Assembly (NCBI GenBank): GCA_033439265.1
Contig: JAVTVX010000026.1
Span: forward strand, 7,007,001 to 7,071,000
Length of the DNA stretch: 64,000 bases
Reading direction: 5' to 3'
Source of the DNA: Dillenia suffruticosa
Taxonomy: Eukaryota > Streptophyta > Magnoliopsida > Dilleniales > Dilleniaceae
The notes under the pieces are model-generated. The model was given only the letters and a program-made list of their open reading frames with translations, was not told the DNA's origin and did not search any database. The position numbers and the translations under genes were made by a program. The stretch's first letter is position 1. Each line of letters starts with the position of its first letter. Below, in pieces: positions 47,420 through 59,536 of the stretch.

Positions 47420-48103
47420 TCTGGTGTCTTGGTGAGTGTGAAAGAGGTAGATTGAGACGTGGGTGTACGTGGCCGCGAGAGAGGGACAGAGTTAGGGTTG
47501 TTTGGTTTATATCACAATGAATTGGAATAAAAAATTTTAGCAATCAAAATTAAAATCAAAATCGAAATTCGATATTTTTTGTTTAATTCAAATTTTAAAA
47601 TGAATTTGATTACCAATATTAATATTTAGTTTATATATTTTTTGAAATGAAAATTATATAATTATCAATTTTACCCTTGATAAAAATAATTTTAAATTAA
47701 TATTTTAAAATTTTATTTTATTTGGTAAAATTAAAACTATAATTATTATGTATTTTATTTTTTAATTTTATTTTATTTTTAAAATTAACACTAAAATTAA
47801 AATATTTGTAAAATTAATATTTTATTTTATTTTTTACATTGTTTTAAAATTAATATTTTATGGAACAACAAAAAGTGAGAAAAAATTTTTCTTGGATTTC
47901 ATCTATAGATTGCAACCAAAACTTGTCATTTTATTTGGATTTCACAAAATCCATATATTAAAGGATTCATATTCATACTTTGATTCCCATTCTCTTAACC
48001 CCAACATGGGTTTGAAACTTATTCTTGATTTCCATACCTATTAACCAAACACCACTTGAGTGTTTCCAGAGTTGGAAAAAGAAATAGGGTTTGCACGGAG
48101 GAA

Positions 48104-48106
<3 letters not shown>

Positions 48107-48185
<79 letters not shown>
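48107..48185. repeat. (GA)n microsatellite, 79 bp
   Basis: A pure GA dinucleotide run of about 39 units without interruption. It is the longest simple repeat in the window and likely polymorphic. Confidence 0.95.
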
Positions 48186-48187
<2 letters not shown>

Positions 48188-48609
48188 AGAGTTTTTAGAG
48201 TTTGAAAGAGATTTAGTAGTAGTTAGCAGAGATTATAACTAAAGAGTACCTATTTAGTGATGGTCAAAAGTTTACTTTATCACTAAATATAGTTTTAGCA
48301 GCTGTTGTATATGTTCATCACTAAAAAATTATGATTTAATGGTGGTCATTATTTTCGTATTTAATTTAATAATGATTAAAATTTTTTATTGTCACTAAAA
48401 ATCTATTTTTGTGATAGATAATTTTTCGCCATCACAATAGATCAAGTATTTAGTGGTAGCCTAAGTGATCCTTATAAAATAGTACTTATAATATCCAATT
48501 TTGTATCTCCTCCACTAATTGTGTTGTAGCATAAGTTATTAACACCAAACTAACCCTTCACTAGATGCCAGTTAATTATAAAGAGCTCCAGAGATTTCCC
48601 GCGCTTAAC

Positions 48610-49115
48610 AAAGTTCGTTCATATCAAAAGACGAGTCACATAGCGCTGTCATTACATTGGATGTTCCAAGTGAAGGGTCATAAACAAACACAAAATATTT
48701 AAAAATCACAAGCCGTCTATTTAAGTATTTTGATCTGTTATCAAATGTCACAAGTCAACTAAAAGATGAATCACATAACAAAGGTCAATATCAAAAGTCG
48801 AGTCACATAACGCAATGTCAACATTGCATTGGATGACCACAAGCGAAGGGTAATAAAACAAATATTAAACCAAAATCTTTTAATGCTCCACACTTTTAAT
48901 AAGAGATTTTAATTTTAAATCCTAAAATAATAAAAAATATTTGAGAGAGTCAATCCTTAAAATGAGTTATAACATAATCAAACTAAATTAATTAAATAAA
49001 ATTTAAATACTGATGATAAAAATAAAAAAAAATAAAAAATAAAACAAACACTAAATATCTAAAAATCTCAAGTCGTCTTCTTTAGTATCATGGTCTGTCA
49101 TTTCTTCAAATGACA
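48610..49115. repeat. Imperfect dispersed direct repeats
   Basis: AAAG(A/T)CGAGTCACATA(G/A)CGC occurs at about 48628 and 48798, each followed by CATTGGATG and an AAG(T/C)GAAGGGT block. The AAACAAACAC-(AAA/TAAA)-TATCTAAAAATC unit is at about 48693 and 49042. The spacing is about 170 bases for the first pair. Function unknown. Confidence 0.55.
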
Positions 49116-49678
49116 TAAGATGTTGCTAATGTTCAAACAATATTTCTTTCTACTTTCATAACAGTGTCGAGGGATTTTCAGATTATTTTACAAAATATTT
49201 ACATATAATTTGTAAAGTACTTTACCAAAATAATAAAAAATTTATAATTACTTTTTAATTTATTTGTTAAATAATTTCTAAGAATTCAGAAATCATTTTC
49301 TTAAATATTTCAAGGTATATCAATTTTTCAGTGCACATAATAATTTCCAAAATATTATTATAAGTAGTTTCCAATTATTATCAAAATAATTTTCAAATAT
49401 TTCTAAAGAATTTTCAAAAAGTAATTTTTCTCACAATGTTTAAACCTTGTAATTGAAAATTATAATTTCTAATATCTCCCCAATATAATTTTCTGAAACA
49501 TAATTTCTAAAACATTTTCTCAAAATGATCTCAAACATTTAATAAATTTACACATATTTATATACTTTTAGAAAATACTAATTTCCAATATATTTATACA
49601 CATAAATTTGTACTCAGTAAATAAATAAGTATATATATACATACATTTATAATTTGTAAAATACTTTTCCAAAATTAA

Positions 49679-51262
49679 TGTTGACATAAAAAAGTTTTGA
49701 TGATAATAGAATAAAAGAAAGAAAATCAGAAATACAACAGTAAATCAGAAATCTACACATCATGTCAACCTGATCAAAGAACACATCGACCTACATTGCA
49801 GGTCTATCAATTTAAGTATCATGTTGATCAATTTTAACTCATCCTCAACACGTCGACTTGATGAGCATACATTGTCAACCTGAGTTATAGGATTTATATA
49901 GATATAGATAAGTAAAAACACACCAACACACTTTGTGAACATATCAACCCACTCGTCACTTCGACCTTGACTTCATCTCACATCGACTTAATAAGTTTCA
50001 AATGAACAAATTTAAAATAACATATTGACCAATTTAATAAACATATCGACCCATCCCTTATATACATCGACACACACTAGGCAAAAATATTAGAATATCG
50101 ATGTGCCCAAATAAACTTGTCGACCTTTTATCATTGTTTTCTAAATCGACAAGTCACGCATCAACCTAACTTCATTCTTGTCAACCGGCAAATACACATT
50201 GACCAACTCATTCTCTCAAGTCCACCAATTTTCATCTTGCAAAGTGATATGTCAATGTATACAGTAGATTTGTTGACTTTATGATTTTTTATCCATTGAA
50301 ATCACACATCAACCTGATTGTCAGTCTTGTCGACACACATACACACAACAACTAATTCAAGTGTATCCACCTATTTTATTTGGCACAGAACCTTGTCGAC
50401 CTAAATACAATCTTGTCGATCTATTTGTACAAAAATACACTATAATTTTTGAATTCAGGTTGATATCCCTTTTTAACATGTCAATTCATGTGTGTCAAAA
50501 ACCAAATATGCAAAACAGATTTAAACTAAACGGATACTTTATTTCTTTGATTTTTAAAATATTTTCACTTTTATCAAAGTTAACGTTCGAATACAATATA
50601 AGCATATTCTGATTTGCCTAAATAAAAGTGGCATTAGTAAAGGAGTGGAGGCTCAGCACGAAAAATTATCATCGTTGCAAAGCATTAATAGCATAAATAA
50701 ATTGCTCAATGTTCGAATGCAACAACTCTCAACAACTCTCAATGGATCTGTTCAATATCTCAACAAATACCAGAGAGTTGAAGAAGGAAAAAAGAATTGA
50801 ATGCTTTATTAAATATTCTAAAAATCTTTGTATTCTTATGTGCTTTGAATTTTCTTATTTGTTTAAAGTTTTAGATAAAAAATTGTCACATCTAAGGAAA
50901 AAGAGTCTCAACTCTTGACATTCATTTTCAAATTCAAACAAGGGTTAAAGACTAAAGAGTGTATATCACTGTTTTAAATCTTGAAATTGAAAAATCAATA
51001 TGTGACAAATTGAACGAAGTGTTGGATAGAAACAGTGTAAAGGTTGAAATTGAATTTGTAATCAAATTTGTATTATTAAGTTATTAGTGAAAAATTCAGG
51101 GGGTCTGGTAGTGGACGTATACCGAGTTTGTCGAAATCACTATAAAAAGTCTTTATATTCTCTGTTCTTAATTATTTGTTTCCGTTATTAGTTCAAATTT
51201 TTTTTTAAAAAATCATAAAAATCTATATTCAATTATTTACCCTCCTCTCTAATTGAATAACA
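49679..51262 (+). mobile_element. Solo LTR 3 (~1.58 kb), SIRE/Maximus-like copia
   Basis: The start TGTTGACATAAA followed by GTTTTGATGATAA, and the end TTGAATAACA after GGACGTATACCGAGT and TCTTTATATTCTCTG, are the pattern I know from SIRE-type copia LTRs. The flanks are ATTAA (49674-49678) and ATTAG (51263-51267), a 4-of-5 target duplication. The interior (49740-50480) has many GTCGACCT/GTCAACCTG motifs. No internal domain adjoins it, so it is a solo LTR. The family call is inferred from memory and the boundaries are approximate. Confidence 0.6.
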
Positions 51263-51910
51263 ATTAGAATTTTCCGGATAAGGTTATCAAAAAGGGGTGA
51301 ATAGTTGACAACTAATCAAATTGATCCGAAACAAATTCAAATTGAGGTAAATTATACATAATTATCTTTCAGTTATATTAAAAGACAATTTAATAGGATA
51401 TTTTCATAATGACCCTCAGATTTTTTTCGAATTTTGTGGTTGTGCCCCTAGACTTTCAAATATTGAATTTTAAACCTTGGAAAATGTTCACTTGGTACCT
51501 GGCCTAAGTTTTCAGAAATCATAGGGAAATTTGAAGGTTTTGATTTGCGTAAATTCTTGATTGATGATCAAAAATATTTGTCAAAGCTTCAGAGGACAGT
51601 CTTGAGGACTGTTCACCCTCCGGTCATCAGAATCTTGAATTTTTCGGTGAACAAAAATGCGCAAGGTGAATTTAGTTTGGGTACTCAATTTTAACCACAA
51701 ATTGGGGTGAGGGGTCGAAAACATTTCAGAAGTGGAAATGAAGGGGTTTGAAGGACCAAAATTTTCGCCGTTCGTCGCAAAACTCTTCTTCCCGGCGTGA
51801 GTGTCAAGCCCAGATTTGCAGTGGTGAAGAACCTATAAATTTAAGCTAAGAATTTATCTTGGGGAAATACCTCTTGGGGAATGGAAGTTGCATGTTTGAT
51901 GCTCGCTTGC
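51263..51910. other. Spacer left of Copia A
   Basis: About 650 bases of mixed composition. The last part (51790-51910), read on the minus strand, may continue the first exon and intron of the host-like sequence cut by Copia A: the ATGGCAAGCGAGCATC frame continues to CCCCAAGAG and then GTATTT, a possible splice donor. No domain is recognised. Confidence 0.4.
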
Positions 51911-52354
51911 TGAAGGAATGAATGCCCACGTGGGGCATCTTTCCATATTTGGAAAAAGGCAATATCCCACTTTCCATATGCACAAATGGTAACTTATGAG
52001 ATTTGAATTCCCTACCATTTGTGGTGACGAAGGAATATGGAAACTAGGGTAAACCCTAGGAGGCACAATTCATTCTATGATTGCACAAAAAAATTGTGAG
52101 GAGACAATTGAGAGAGAAGGGAAAAATTCTGCGAAGAGAATTTGTGTCACCGGATTCGATTGAGGTGTCGTGGTGCTGCGGTGATAGCTCGACTTTCGTG
52201 GTTATCATCCCGACGGCGAGAGTGATTGATCAAGGTTCGCGGTTCCCTAGATCTTTTGCAATCTACTTTCAGAGGTATGCCCAAAAACCCTATCCTTTTA
52301 TGATTTCGAAAATTTTGCACGCTTCCGCATGTGTATGTGCATATAAATCCAACA
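51911..52354 (+). repeat. Left LTR of Copia A (444 bp)
   Basis: It starts TGAAGGAATGAATGCC and ends ATAAATCCAACA. It matches the right LTR at about 440 of 444 positions by eye. It shares GAGGTAT(G/T)..CCCA and CGCTTCC(G/A)CATGTG(T/C)A landmarks with the Copia B LTRs. Confidence 0.93.
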
Positions 52355-53605
52355 TTGGTATCAAAGCGTAGGGTTGGATTTATTAAATAATTTTCGGAAT
52401 ATTTTTGGGTATAAAAAATATGGGGTTGCAAAAATGGGTTTCGGATCACGGATGAGTTTCGTGAATCCGAATACACCGTAACGTTACCCATGTCACGTAG
52501 ATCTCAAATATAATTTTTCCTGAATTTTTGGAGCATGTTTAAGCCATGAAAATTGAAGTTAAAGTTTTCGGCCCTAAGGGTGCCCAAAACTTAAAAACCT
52601 AGATCTATCCGTGTAGAGGGATTGCTGATCTAAATAAATGGCATATTTGTGTTCCATGTGCATTGATCTACGTTTTGACATACATTTTGCATTGATTGGC
52701 TGCCGGAAACTGTGATTTCCGGAGAGGCCGCGGAGGGCCAAAATTTGGATAGATGATTCGCCGTGTTTAGGGCTTGAATCATTCAAAAAACGAGTTTAAA
52801 ATATTTTTGGGAAGTCCAAATATATTTTCCGACAGAAACCGTCGTAAAAAAAATAAGCCGGAAATGGGTTTTCGGAGAATAGGGTCGAAAAACCCGTTGC
52901 AGGACCCGTCGGGCGAAGAAGAACCGGCCCAGACCCGCGGGCGCGTGACACACACGCGCCAGGAGGCGCGTCCAGCAGGCGCGTGTGGTGCACGCGCCAC
53001 ACAGGTGCGTGAGGCGGATGGGGTGACGGTAGGGTCGGACCTTGACCCGGACCGACCCGCAACCCGATCCGACCGGGTAGGACAGGACCGTTGACCGGGT
53101 CGGTCGAGTCAACCCTAACCCGTTGACCGACCCAGTCTGACCCAGCTCAGGGCGGCTCAGCGCGTGAAGGCGCGTGAGCCGCGGGCCGCGACTGGGCGCG
53201 CGTGAGCCGAGCCGCGCGTGGCGCGTGGCAGCGCGTGTGACACGCGCCGCGCGTCTGGCGCGTACAGCGGGCTGCCGCCGACGCGTGGAGGTGCGTGGCG
53301 GCGCGTGGAGAGCACCGCCGGCTAGCGGCGGCGCGTGGGGAACCCCGGCGGCGCGTCAGGTCGTCCAAAATTGATTTTTTCAATTTTTTTGGGGGTCCTA
53401 TGTACATATTTGTGACTATTTGTGGGATTTTGTGCACTGAATTAAAGTCTGGATTGTGAGATGAGGTCCCGGGTTGTGGTGTATGGTGTCCGTTGACTCA
53501 TATGCTCACTTTGAGGTCAATACTCGATTCATTTTGGATTGTTAATTCGTAGGGTGCACGAAATTGTGAAAATAAGCATTATTAGTCACTAACGTCTCTT
53601 TCTTT
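52355..53605 (+). other. Copia A leader with GC-rich stretch
   Basis: Primer-site-like tract at 52355-52367, then AT-normal sequence, then 52890-53400 strongly GC-rich with many GGCGCGTG units, then a return to normal before gag. Overlapping frames on both strands (52774-53437) are composition artefacts. The counterpart in Copia B (41100-41550) is less GC-rich, as expected after cytosine methylation and deamination. Confidence 0.7.
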
Positions 53606-53609
53606 TTGT

Positions 53610-54600
53610 GTGACAGATACAATGACTGCGACAAAAAGTATCGTACTTGATCTCGTTAAGGGAGACAAGTTGAACGGTGACAATTATGAGATTTGGCACC
53701 GCAAAGTTCAATTTGTCTTCGAGGAGCAGGACCTAGCGGAGGTTCTGTTACACGAGATGACAGACCCCGGGGTGGGTGATACGCCTCAGGCGAAACTGGA
53801 TGAGGAGGCGTATCGTGCATGGAAGAAGAAGGATGGCCAAGCTAGGGTCATCCTCCTTAGCAGCATGCACGATGATCTGATTCCAGTGTACGAGCAGTAT
53901 CCTACTGCGATGTCAGTTTGGAGTGCTCTGAGAGAGCACCTTGGCTCCCGGTCAGCTCCTAAGCTGAGGATGCTGACTTATAGGTTTATCACCTATAAGA
54001 AGAGACCCGATCATACCATGAAGCAGCATTTGATGCATATGTCAAGTATGATCGCTTCTCTAAAGAACATGGGGGAGCCAATGTCTGATGAGCTTCAGGT
54101 ACTGGGAGTAATCCAGTCCTTGCCAGACTCCTGGGATGTTGTAAAGACCTACCTCACGCACACTGAGAGTATTCGTACTTTCATGGACGTGCGTAGGCAT
54201 TGTGAGCTCGAGGAGGAGCGCCAGGAGGTGGCTAGGTCGGTTTCTGGTCATACCTATGTAGCGGAGTCGAGTAAGGGCTCCAAGGGCGTCAAGCGCAAAT
54301 GGCGCAAATATGACAAGAAACCTAGCCAGGTTAAGAGGAAGCCAGCAGCGAAAACCGTTGATAAGAGAGCAGACACGTAAGAAGAAGGAGCTCGATAAGA
54401 GCAAAGTCCGATGCTACGTTTGTGGCAAATCTGGGCATTTCGCTCGCGAGTGTGGCGAGCGAAAGGTATGTCCTTCTTCTTTACATGGTATGAGTTATGT
54501 TTCATCCACTGTGATGCTTACTAACTCTTCTCCTTTGTGGATTGTAAACTCAGGAGCCACCGACCATGTAGCTCGAGATAGGAGCGCATATGTAGAGTTC
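53610..54600 (+). pseudogene. Copia A gag region
   Basis: Starts MTDTMTATKSIVLDLVKGDK and continues with LNGDNYEIWHRKV, a copia gag hallmark. The UBN2-type gag domain follows (DARVILLSS, MLTYRFITYK and LQVLGVIQSLPDSWD phrases), and near 54410-54460 the CCHC zinc knuckle CYVCGKSGHFARECGE. Gag forms the particle that packages element RNA. It is treated here as part of a retroelement, not a host gene. Confidence 0.85.
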
Positions 54601-57600
54601 CGCTGATTGAGTCCCCAAGCGAGGAGGCTGTACATGGGGAACGGGGCATTTGTGGTTGTGAAGGCGATTGGTACATGCAAGCTGATGCTGCCAAGTAACC
54701 AAGTCCTATACCTGCATCATGTGTTGTATGCTCCCGAGATTCAGCGGAATCTCATTTCTGTCTTTTGTTTAGATCGTTTAGGATACTCTGTCATTTTCAG
54801 AAATTTGAGTGTTTCTGTCATTTACGATAACTCTGTTTTATATACTGGTTTAGTCCATGATGGACTTTATGCATTGGATTTGGTTTCCTTTAATAAAATT
54901 TCTGATTTGTCTTCTATTGCGTATACATCTGATAGCGTAGTTGATGATGTTTGTATTTGGCATAGTAGATTTGGCCACATAGGGCAAGAGAGAATGAACC
55001 GGTTAGCTACGAGTGGCTTGTTGGGCCCGCTAACCCGGATCGAGTTGCCCTTATGTGAGTTTTGCCTAGCAGGCAAAGCAACGAGGAAACCATTTGGAAA
55101 AGCAATGAGGGCTGGGACCCCATTGCAATTGATCCACTCCGATATTTGTGGACCTATGAATGTGAGAGCCCGAAACGGAGCCACATATTTCATTACGTTC
55201 ATAGATGATTGCACGCGTTTCGGTTACGTCTACCTAATCTCGCACAAGTCTGAGGCATTAGATTGCTTCAGGAGGTTTATCAGCGAGGTAGAAAACCAGT
55301 TAGACTTGAGAATTAAAACTCTCAGAACCGATAAAGGACGCGAGTACTTGTCTGAGGAGTTTAAAGAGCTCTGTTTCAAGAAGGGCATTACGAGACAGTT
55401 GACTATTCCTGCTACTCCCCAGCAGAACGGGGTAGCTGAGAGAAGGAATAGGACTTTGTTGGAGATGGTAAGATCGATGATGGCGCAGGCCAATTTGGCT
55501 ATCTCCCATTGGGGAGACGCATTGTTGACTGCCGCCTACGTTCTTAACCGTGTTCCAACCAAGTCCGTAGTCAGTACCCCATACGAGCTTTGGACAGGGA
55601 GGCAGCCTGACCTTAGCCATTTGAGACCATGGGGTTGTGCCGCATACGTTCACGATTCCTCGCACCCACACGGCAAGTTAGGCCCACGAGGAAAGAAATG
55701 TATCTTTGTAAGGTACTCTGAACATTCTAAGGGACATGTGTTCCTAGGTGAACGTACGGATGGCACGGTCTCCGAGATCGAATCTCGTAATGCTACGTTC
55801 CTAGAAAATGATTTCCCTAAGAGAGGCGAAATCGACCAGGATTTCACCTTCTATGAGATGGGTGAGCCTGACGGCCCAATTAAGCCCAGGGGTGGGACCC
55901 AAGAGCCTGAAAAGGATCTTGTTCCTAGTGGGAGTAACCCATCTCGAGGTGAGGAGGCTCCTCCTCCTCGTAGGAGTAGTCGGGGATATATACCCCGACG
56001 TCATTTTCCGATAGAGGATGAGATCCTCATCGTGACTCCTGAGGATGATGAAGAACCTCAAACCTTTGAGAAGGCTCTCGAGAGTCCTATGAAGGACCAA
56101 TGGCTAGAGGCCATGAAAGAGGAGATGGAATCAATGAGGGTCAACGGGGTCTGGGACTTAGTTGACCTACCTGAGGATAGAAGGGCCATAGGGAACAAGT
56201 GGGTTCTCAAAATCAAAAGAAAGGTCGACGGATCGGTAAAAAGATACAAAGCCCGTCTAGTAGCCAAGGGTTACACACAGACAAAGGGCATTGATTACGA
56301 GGAGACTTTCTCCCCCGTAGTCAAATTTACATCGATCCGTCTACTCTTGGCGATTGTCGCAAGCATGGATCTAGAGTTGGATCAGATGGATGTAAAGACC
56401 ACTTTCCTTAATGGAAATCTGGATGAGGAGATCTACATGGAGCAGCCCTCTGGGTTCGTTCCAGTAGGTCATGAGGACAAGGTCTGTCGACTTCGGAAGT
56501 CGATATATGGCCTAAAGCAATCATCCAGGCAGTAGTACCTAAGATTCCACGAGGAGGTGATATCTTATGGTTTTACAATGATCGAGGAGGATCATTGTGT
56601 TTACTTGATACGATCTGATAACTCTTTTGTGATCTTGTCCCTGTATGTGGACGATATACTGTTGGCTGGGAACAACATTCAGTATCTGATGACGATCAAG
56701 GTTTGGTTGTCATTGCGCTTCGACATGATCGACATGGGTGAAGCTGAGTTCATCCTTGGAGTTAAGATCCAGAGAGATCGATCGAGAAGAATGTTGGCTC
56801 TTTCACAAGAGACCTACATTAAGAAAATTCTCGAGCGCTTTGGGATGAGTGATTGTAATCCCATTGACACTCCAATCGCCAAGTGTGATGGTCTGAGTCT
56901 TGAGATGTGCCCAAAAACTCAGGAAAATATAAGGGAGATGCGTAAAATCCCTTATTCCAGCGCAGTGGGAAGTCTGATATATGCGATGTTGTGTACATGA
57001 CCAAACATATATTACGCAGTCGGTCTGGTGAGTAGATATCAATCAAATCCTAGAAGGGGTCACTGGAGAGCAGTGAAAAGGATTTTTAGATATCTCAAGG
57101 GAACTGCGAGCTACTCCTTGTGTTATGGGAGAGGGGATTTGCGCCTCATAGGATATTAAGACGCCGACTGGGGCGGTGATCTGGATAAGCGCAAATCGAT
57201 ATCAGGTTTTACATTCTTGCTCAATGGCGGTGCCATTTCTTGGAGCAGCAAGAAGCAGACCTGTGTAGCTTTATCTACGATGGAGGCTGAGTTCGTGACT
57301 TGCTCAGTAGCAGTTCAGGAGAGTGTTTGGCTCCGGAGACTATTAGATGACTTAGGGGTTGTAGCTGATAGTGGGAGGCCAGTGATGATTTACTGTGATA
57401 ATCAGGCTGCTATCGCCTATACTCGAGACCCTAAGTATCATAGTAGGACCAAACATATAGACACCAGATATAATTTTGTTAGAGACATCATCGAGAAGGG
57501 TGAAGTGACCGTCAAGTATATCTCGACACATTGCATGGTGGCTGACCCCTTCACCAAACCCATCACTAGAGACTCATTTATAGCACATAGAAAGTCATTG

Positions 57601-57618
57601 GGTTTGGGAATATTTTGA
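54500..57618 (+). pseudogene. Copia A pol region (protease, integrase, reverse transcriptase, RNase H)
   Basis: Parts in order: protease-side phrase WIVNSGATDHVARD (54540-54580); GAG-pre-integrase with WHSRFGHIGQERMNRL (about 54960); integrase core with HSDICGPM, FIDDCTRFGYVY and TPQQNGVAERRNRTLLEMVR (55130-55460); reverse transcriptase with WVLKIKRKVDG, KARLVAKGYTQ and LYVDDILLAG (56200-56670); and RNase H with VALSTMEAEF, YCDNQAAIAY and KHIDTRYNFVRD (57270-57490), ending near SLGLGIF (57618). This order, with integrase before reverse transcriptase, defines Ty1/copia. A handful of breaks is visible. Confidence 0.9.
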
Positions 57619-58768
57619 TTTTTCTCATTGTACTAAACTGACGATGTGATGCTTGTTATATTTTTATATATATGATTTTGTGCATTATTCAGTCACATTT
57701 ATATTTTCTTAAATAATGCACTTATTTATATCATATATATTTGATGTGATAAAATATATGTCAGGCAGGTGAGGTCGACTCTCTCACACGAGCGACCACC
57801 TCCAACTCTGAGTGAGTGGAGATGAGACAGTTTCTAGTCGTAAGAGGCATTGAGAGTGGCCCAGCTAGAACAAAAGTCGTCCTGATACGCGTTCAGGATG
57901 AGGTCATTTGGGATATGACCGACATGGAAATACCCACATCCATGTTGCCTGTGAGTAGCCAGATTTGAGATCTCAGACATCACCTGCGATAGTGATATTG
58001 TCTCTGAGACACTCTCTCTGAGATCTCTGGGTAGAGTCTTATGTGTAGACTGAGTCCCGTATCTGCACAGTGTTAAGAAATCTGACATATGCCTTTTGAG
58101 AGATAAGGGATTAACACTGTGGCACGCGTTTCATACCGCGTGTGATGACGACTAGGGATAGTGGGAGCAATTACATGAGACGATGATCTATTCATGATCC
58201 CCGTTCCCACTGTGTGAGACCCGAGATCCATTGGGTGGGATCTCTAGTACCCTTATTTTACTTTCGACTGTCTCTAGAAGTCTTGATTCAGTGTTTGCTA
58301 CTTTAGTCTGTTTACCTATGGCCCGGAAGATAAATTGAGGTCTAAGGGGCAGGTCTAGGAAAGCAGCTGATTTGAGATCGATGGATTCGAGTTTAGGAAA
58401 GGAAGACCAATTTACATTACATCGTTGTGTTGTATTCACCGACCGGTCTGTTACGTATATATCCACGTTGGGATACGAACGTAATAGTGAATACACATTC
58501 GAGGATATATTGGGGATGACTTTCGATGAGGAAAGTGACTCGAAGGATGTAAATGTGATGAGTCTGGGGTACAGCGTGATATTTGTTTTATTATTAACGG
58601 CGACTCCTCGAACATCCTAACAGGTGCATCAAGAAGTCTTTATTTGCAGGTGTACTCGCCAGTCGCACGACAACCAATCTAGTATGAAAATCCATAAGGG
58701 TGATACAGGAGATCGCATGATCTGTGATCTCGTGATGGATGAAAATGCCCTCGTGTGCAAGTGGGAGA
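57619..58768 (+). other. Copia A noncoding tail between pol and right LTR
   Basis: About 1.15 kb without a credible frame, conserved in Copia B. Landmarks are TGTCAGGCAGGTGAGG (57761), CGAGCGACCACCTCCA and CCCGAGATCCATTGGGTGG (58209). It ends with a purine-rich tract (58757-58768). It is unusually long for a copia element and could hold packaging or RNA-structure signals. Confidence 0.7.
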
Positions 58769-59212
58769 TGAAGGAATGAATGCCCACGTGGGGCATCTTT
58801 CCATATTTGGAAAAAGGCAATATCCCACTTTCCATATGCACAAATGGTAACTTATGAGATTTGAATTCCCTACCATTTGTGGTGACGAAGGAATATGGAA
58901 ACTAGGGTAAACCCTAGGAGGCACAATTCATTCTATGATTGCACAAAAAAATTGTGAGGAGACAATTGAGAGAGAAGGGAAAAATTCTGCGAAGAGAATT
59001 CGTGTCACCGGATTCGATTGAGGTGTCGTGGTGCTGCGGTGATAGCTCGACTTTCGTGGTTATCATCCCGACGGCGAGAGTGATTGATCGAGATTCGCGG
59101 TTCCCTAGATCTTTTGCAATCTACTTTCAGAGGTATGCCCAAAAACCCTATCCTTTTATGATTCCGAAAATTTTGCACGCTTCCGCATGTGTATGTGCAT
59201 ATAAATCCAACA
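58769..59212 (+). repeat. Right LTR of Copia A (444 bp)
   Basis: Same length and ends as the left LTR and immediately followed by the target duplication CTTGC. Confidence 0.93.
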
Positions 59213-59420
59213 CTTGCCATGATTCAAAGTTTTGAGCTTCTCATCAATAGCGGACAGAGAATGCTTGGGGAAGAAGATAATGCAGAGCTCGGTTTCTGGG
59301 GTTGTCGATGCAAAATGAACTCTGACCCTGTCGAACATACAAGACATAAAATTATAGCTTAGCCATGGTTTTGTCAGTTGGTTTGCTATGATGAAACCCA
59401 AACAGAAAGCAGGGGTGTGT
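59213..59420 (-). other. Possible first exon of a host gene, cut by Copia A
   Basis: On the minus strand a frame of about 80 codons (59401 leftward) includes MSCMFDRVRVHFASTTPETE and ELCIIFFPKHSLSAIDEKL. Further on, an ATG in the context AATCATGGCAAG lies directly at the insertion point: the Copia A target duplication (GCAAG on this strand) is the five bases after that ATG. Beyond Copia A the same frame continues ASEHQTCNFHSPR and meets a GT. No domain is recognised. A TATA-like signal lies upstream (59538-59545), so a transcription unit is plausible but unproven. Confidence 0.35.
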
Positions 59421-59536
59421 TTCTAGTGGCTCAGACAATCAAGAGAGGGATTGAGATTGAGAGAGACTAAGAAACTGATGGAGAGAGAACAGGTTTGATT
59501 TGGTCTCTGTTCTGGTGGGCTTCACACGAGGGAGAG

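Larger units (their letters stand above)
47218..49678. other. Low-gene spacer right of Copia B
   Basis: Holds GA microsatellites (about 47383-47414 and 48107-48185), a very AT-rich tract (47530-47870), a stretch with repeated GTGATGGTCA and CATCACTAAA motifs (48250-48480) that may be a MITE, and imperfect repeats at 48610-49110. Minus-strand frames near 47115-47543 are low-complexity. I see no supported gene. Confidence 0.5.
51911..59212 (+). mobile_element. Copia A: young, structurally complete Ty1/copia element (7.3 kb)
   Basis: Two 444-bp LTRs (51911-52354 and 58769-59212) differ at about 4 positions. The 5-bp target duplication CTTGC is exact (51906-51910 and 59213-59217). The primer-site-like tract TTGGTATCAAAGC starts at 52355 and a purine tract AAGTGGGAGA directly precedes the right LTR. 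Internal parts: GC-rich leader (52371-53600), gag with zinc knuckle (53610-54600), protease, integrase, reverse transcriptase and RNase H in copia order (54520-57618), and a 1.15-kb tail. LTR divergence near 1% puts insertion within roughly the last million years. Its coding region shows a handful of breaks, so it looks whole in structure but not autonomous. It is the same lineage as Copia B. Confidence 0.93.

Noticed and set aside
47115-47543. 142-codon minus-strand frame as a host gene
   Set aside because: Its start side lies in the GA microsatellite and its end lies in the Copia B LTR; low-complexity Ser/Leu sequence.
48060-48242. 60-codon frame rich in Arg-Glu
   Set aside because: Pure product of the (GA)n microsatellite.
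52774-53437. Frames of 66-109 codons on both strands in the Copia A leader
   Set aside because: GC-rich retroelement leader; mutually overlapping and without homology between Copia A and B at protein level.
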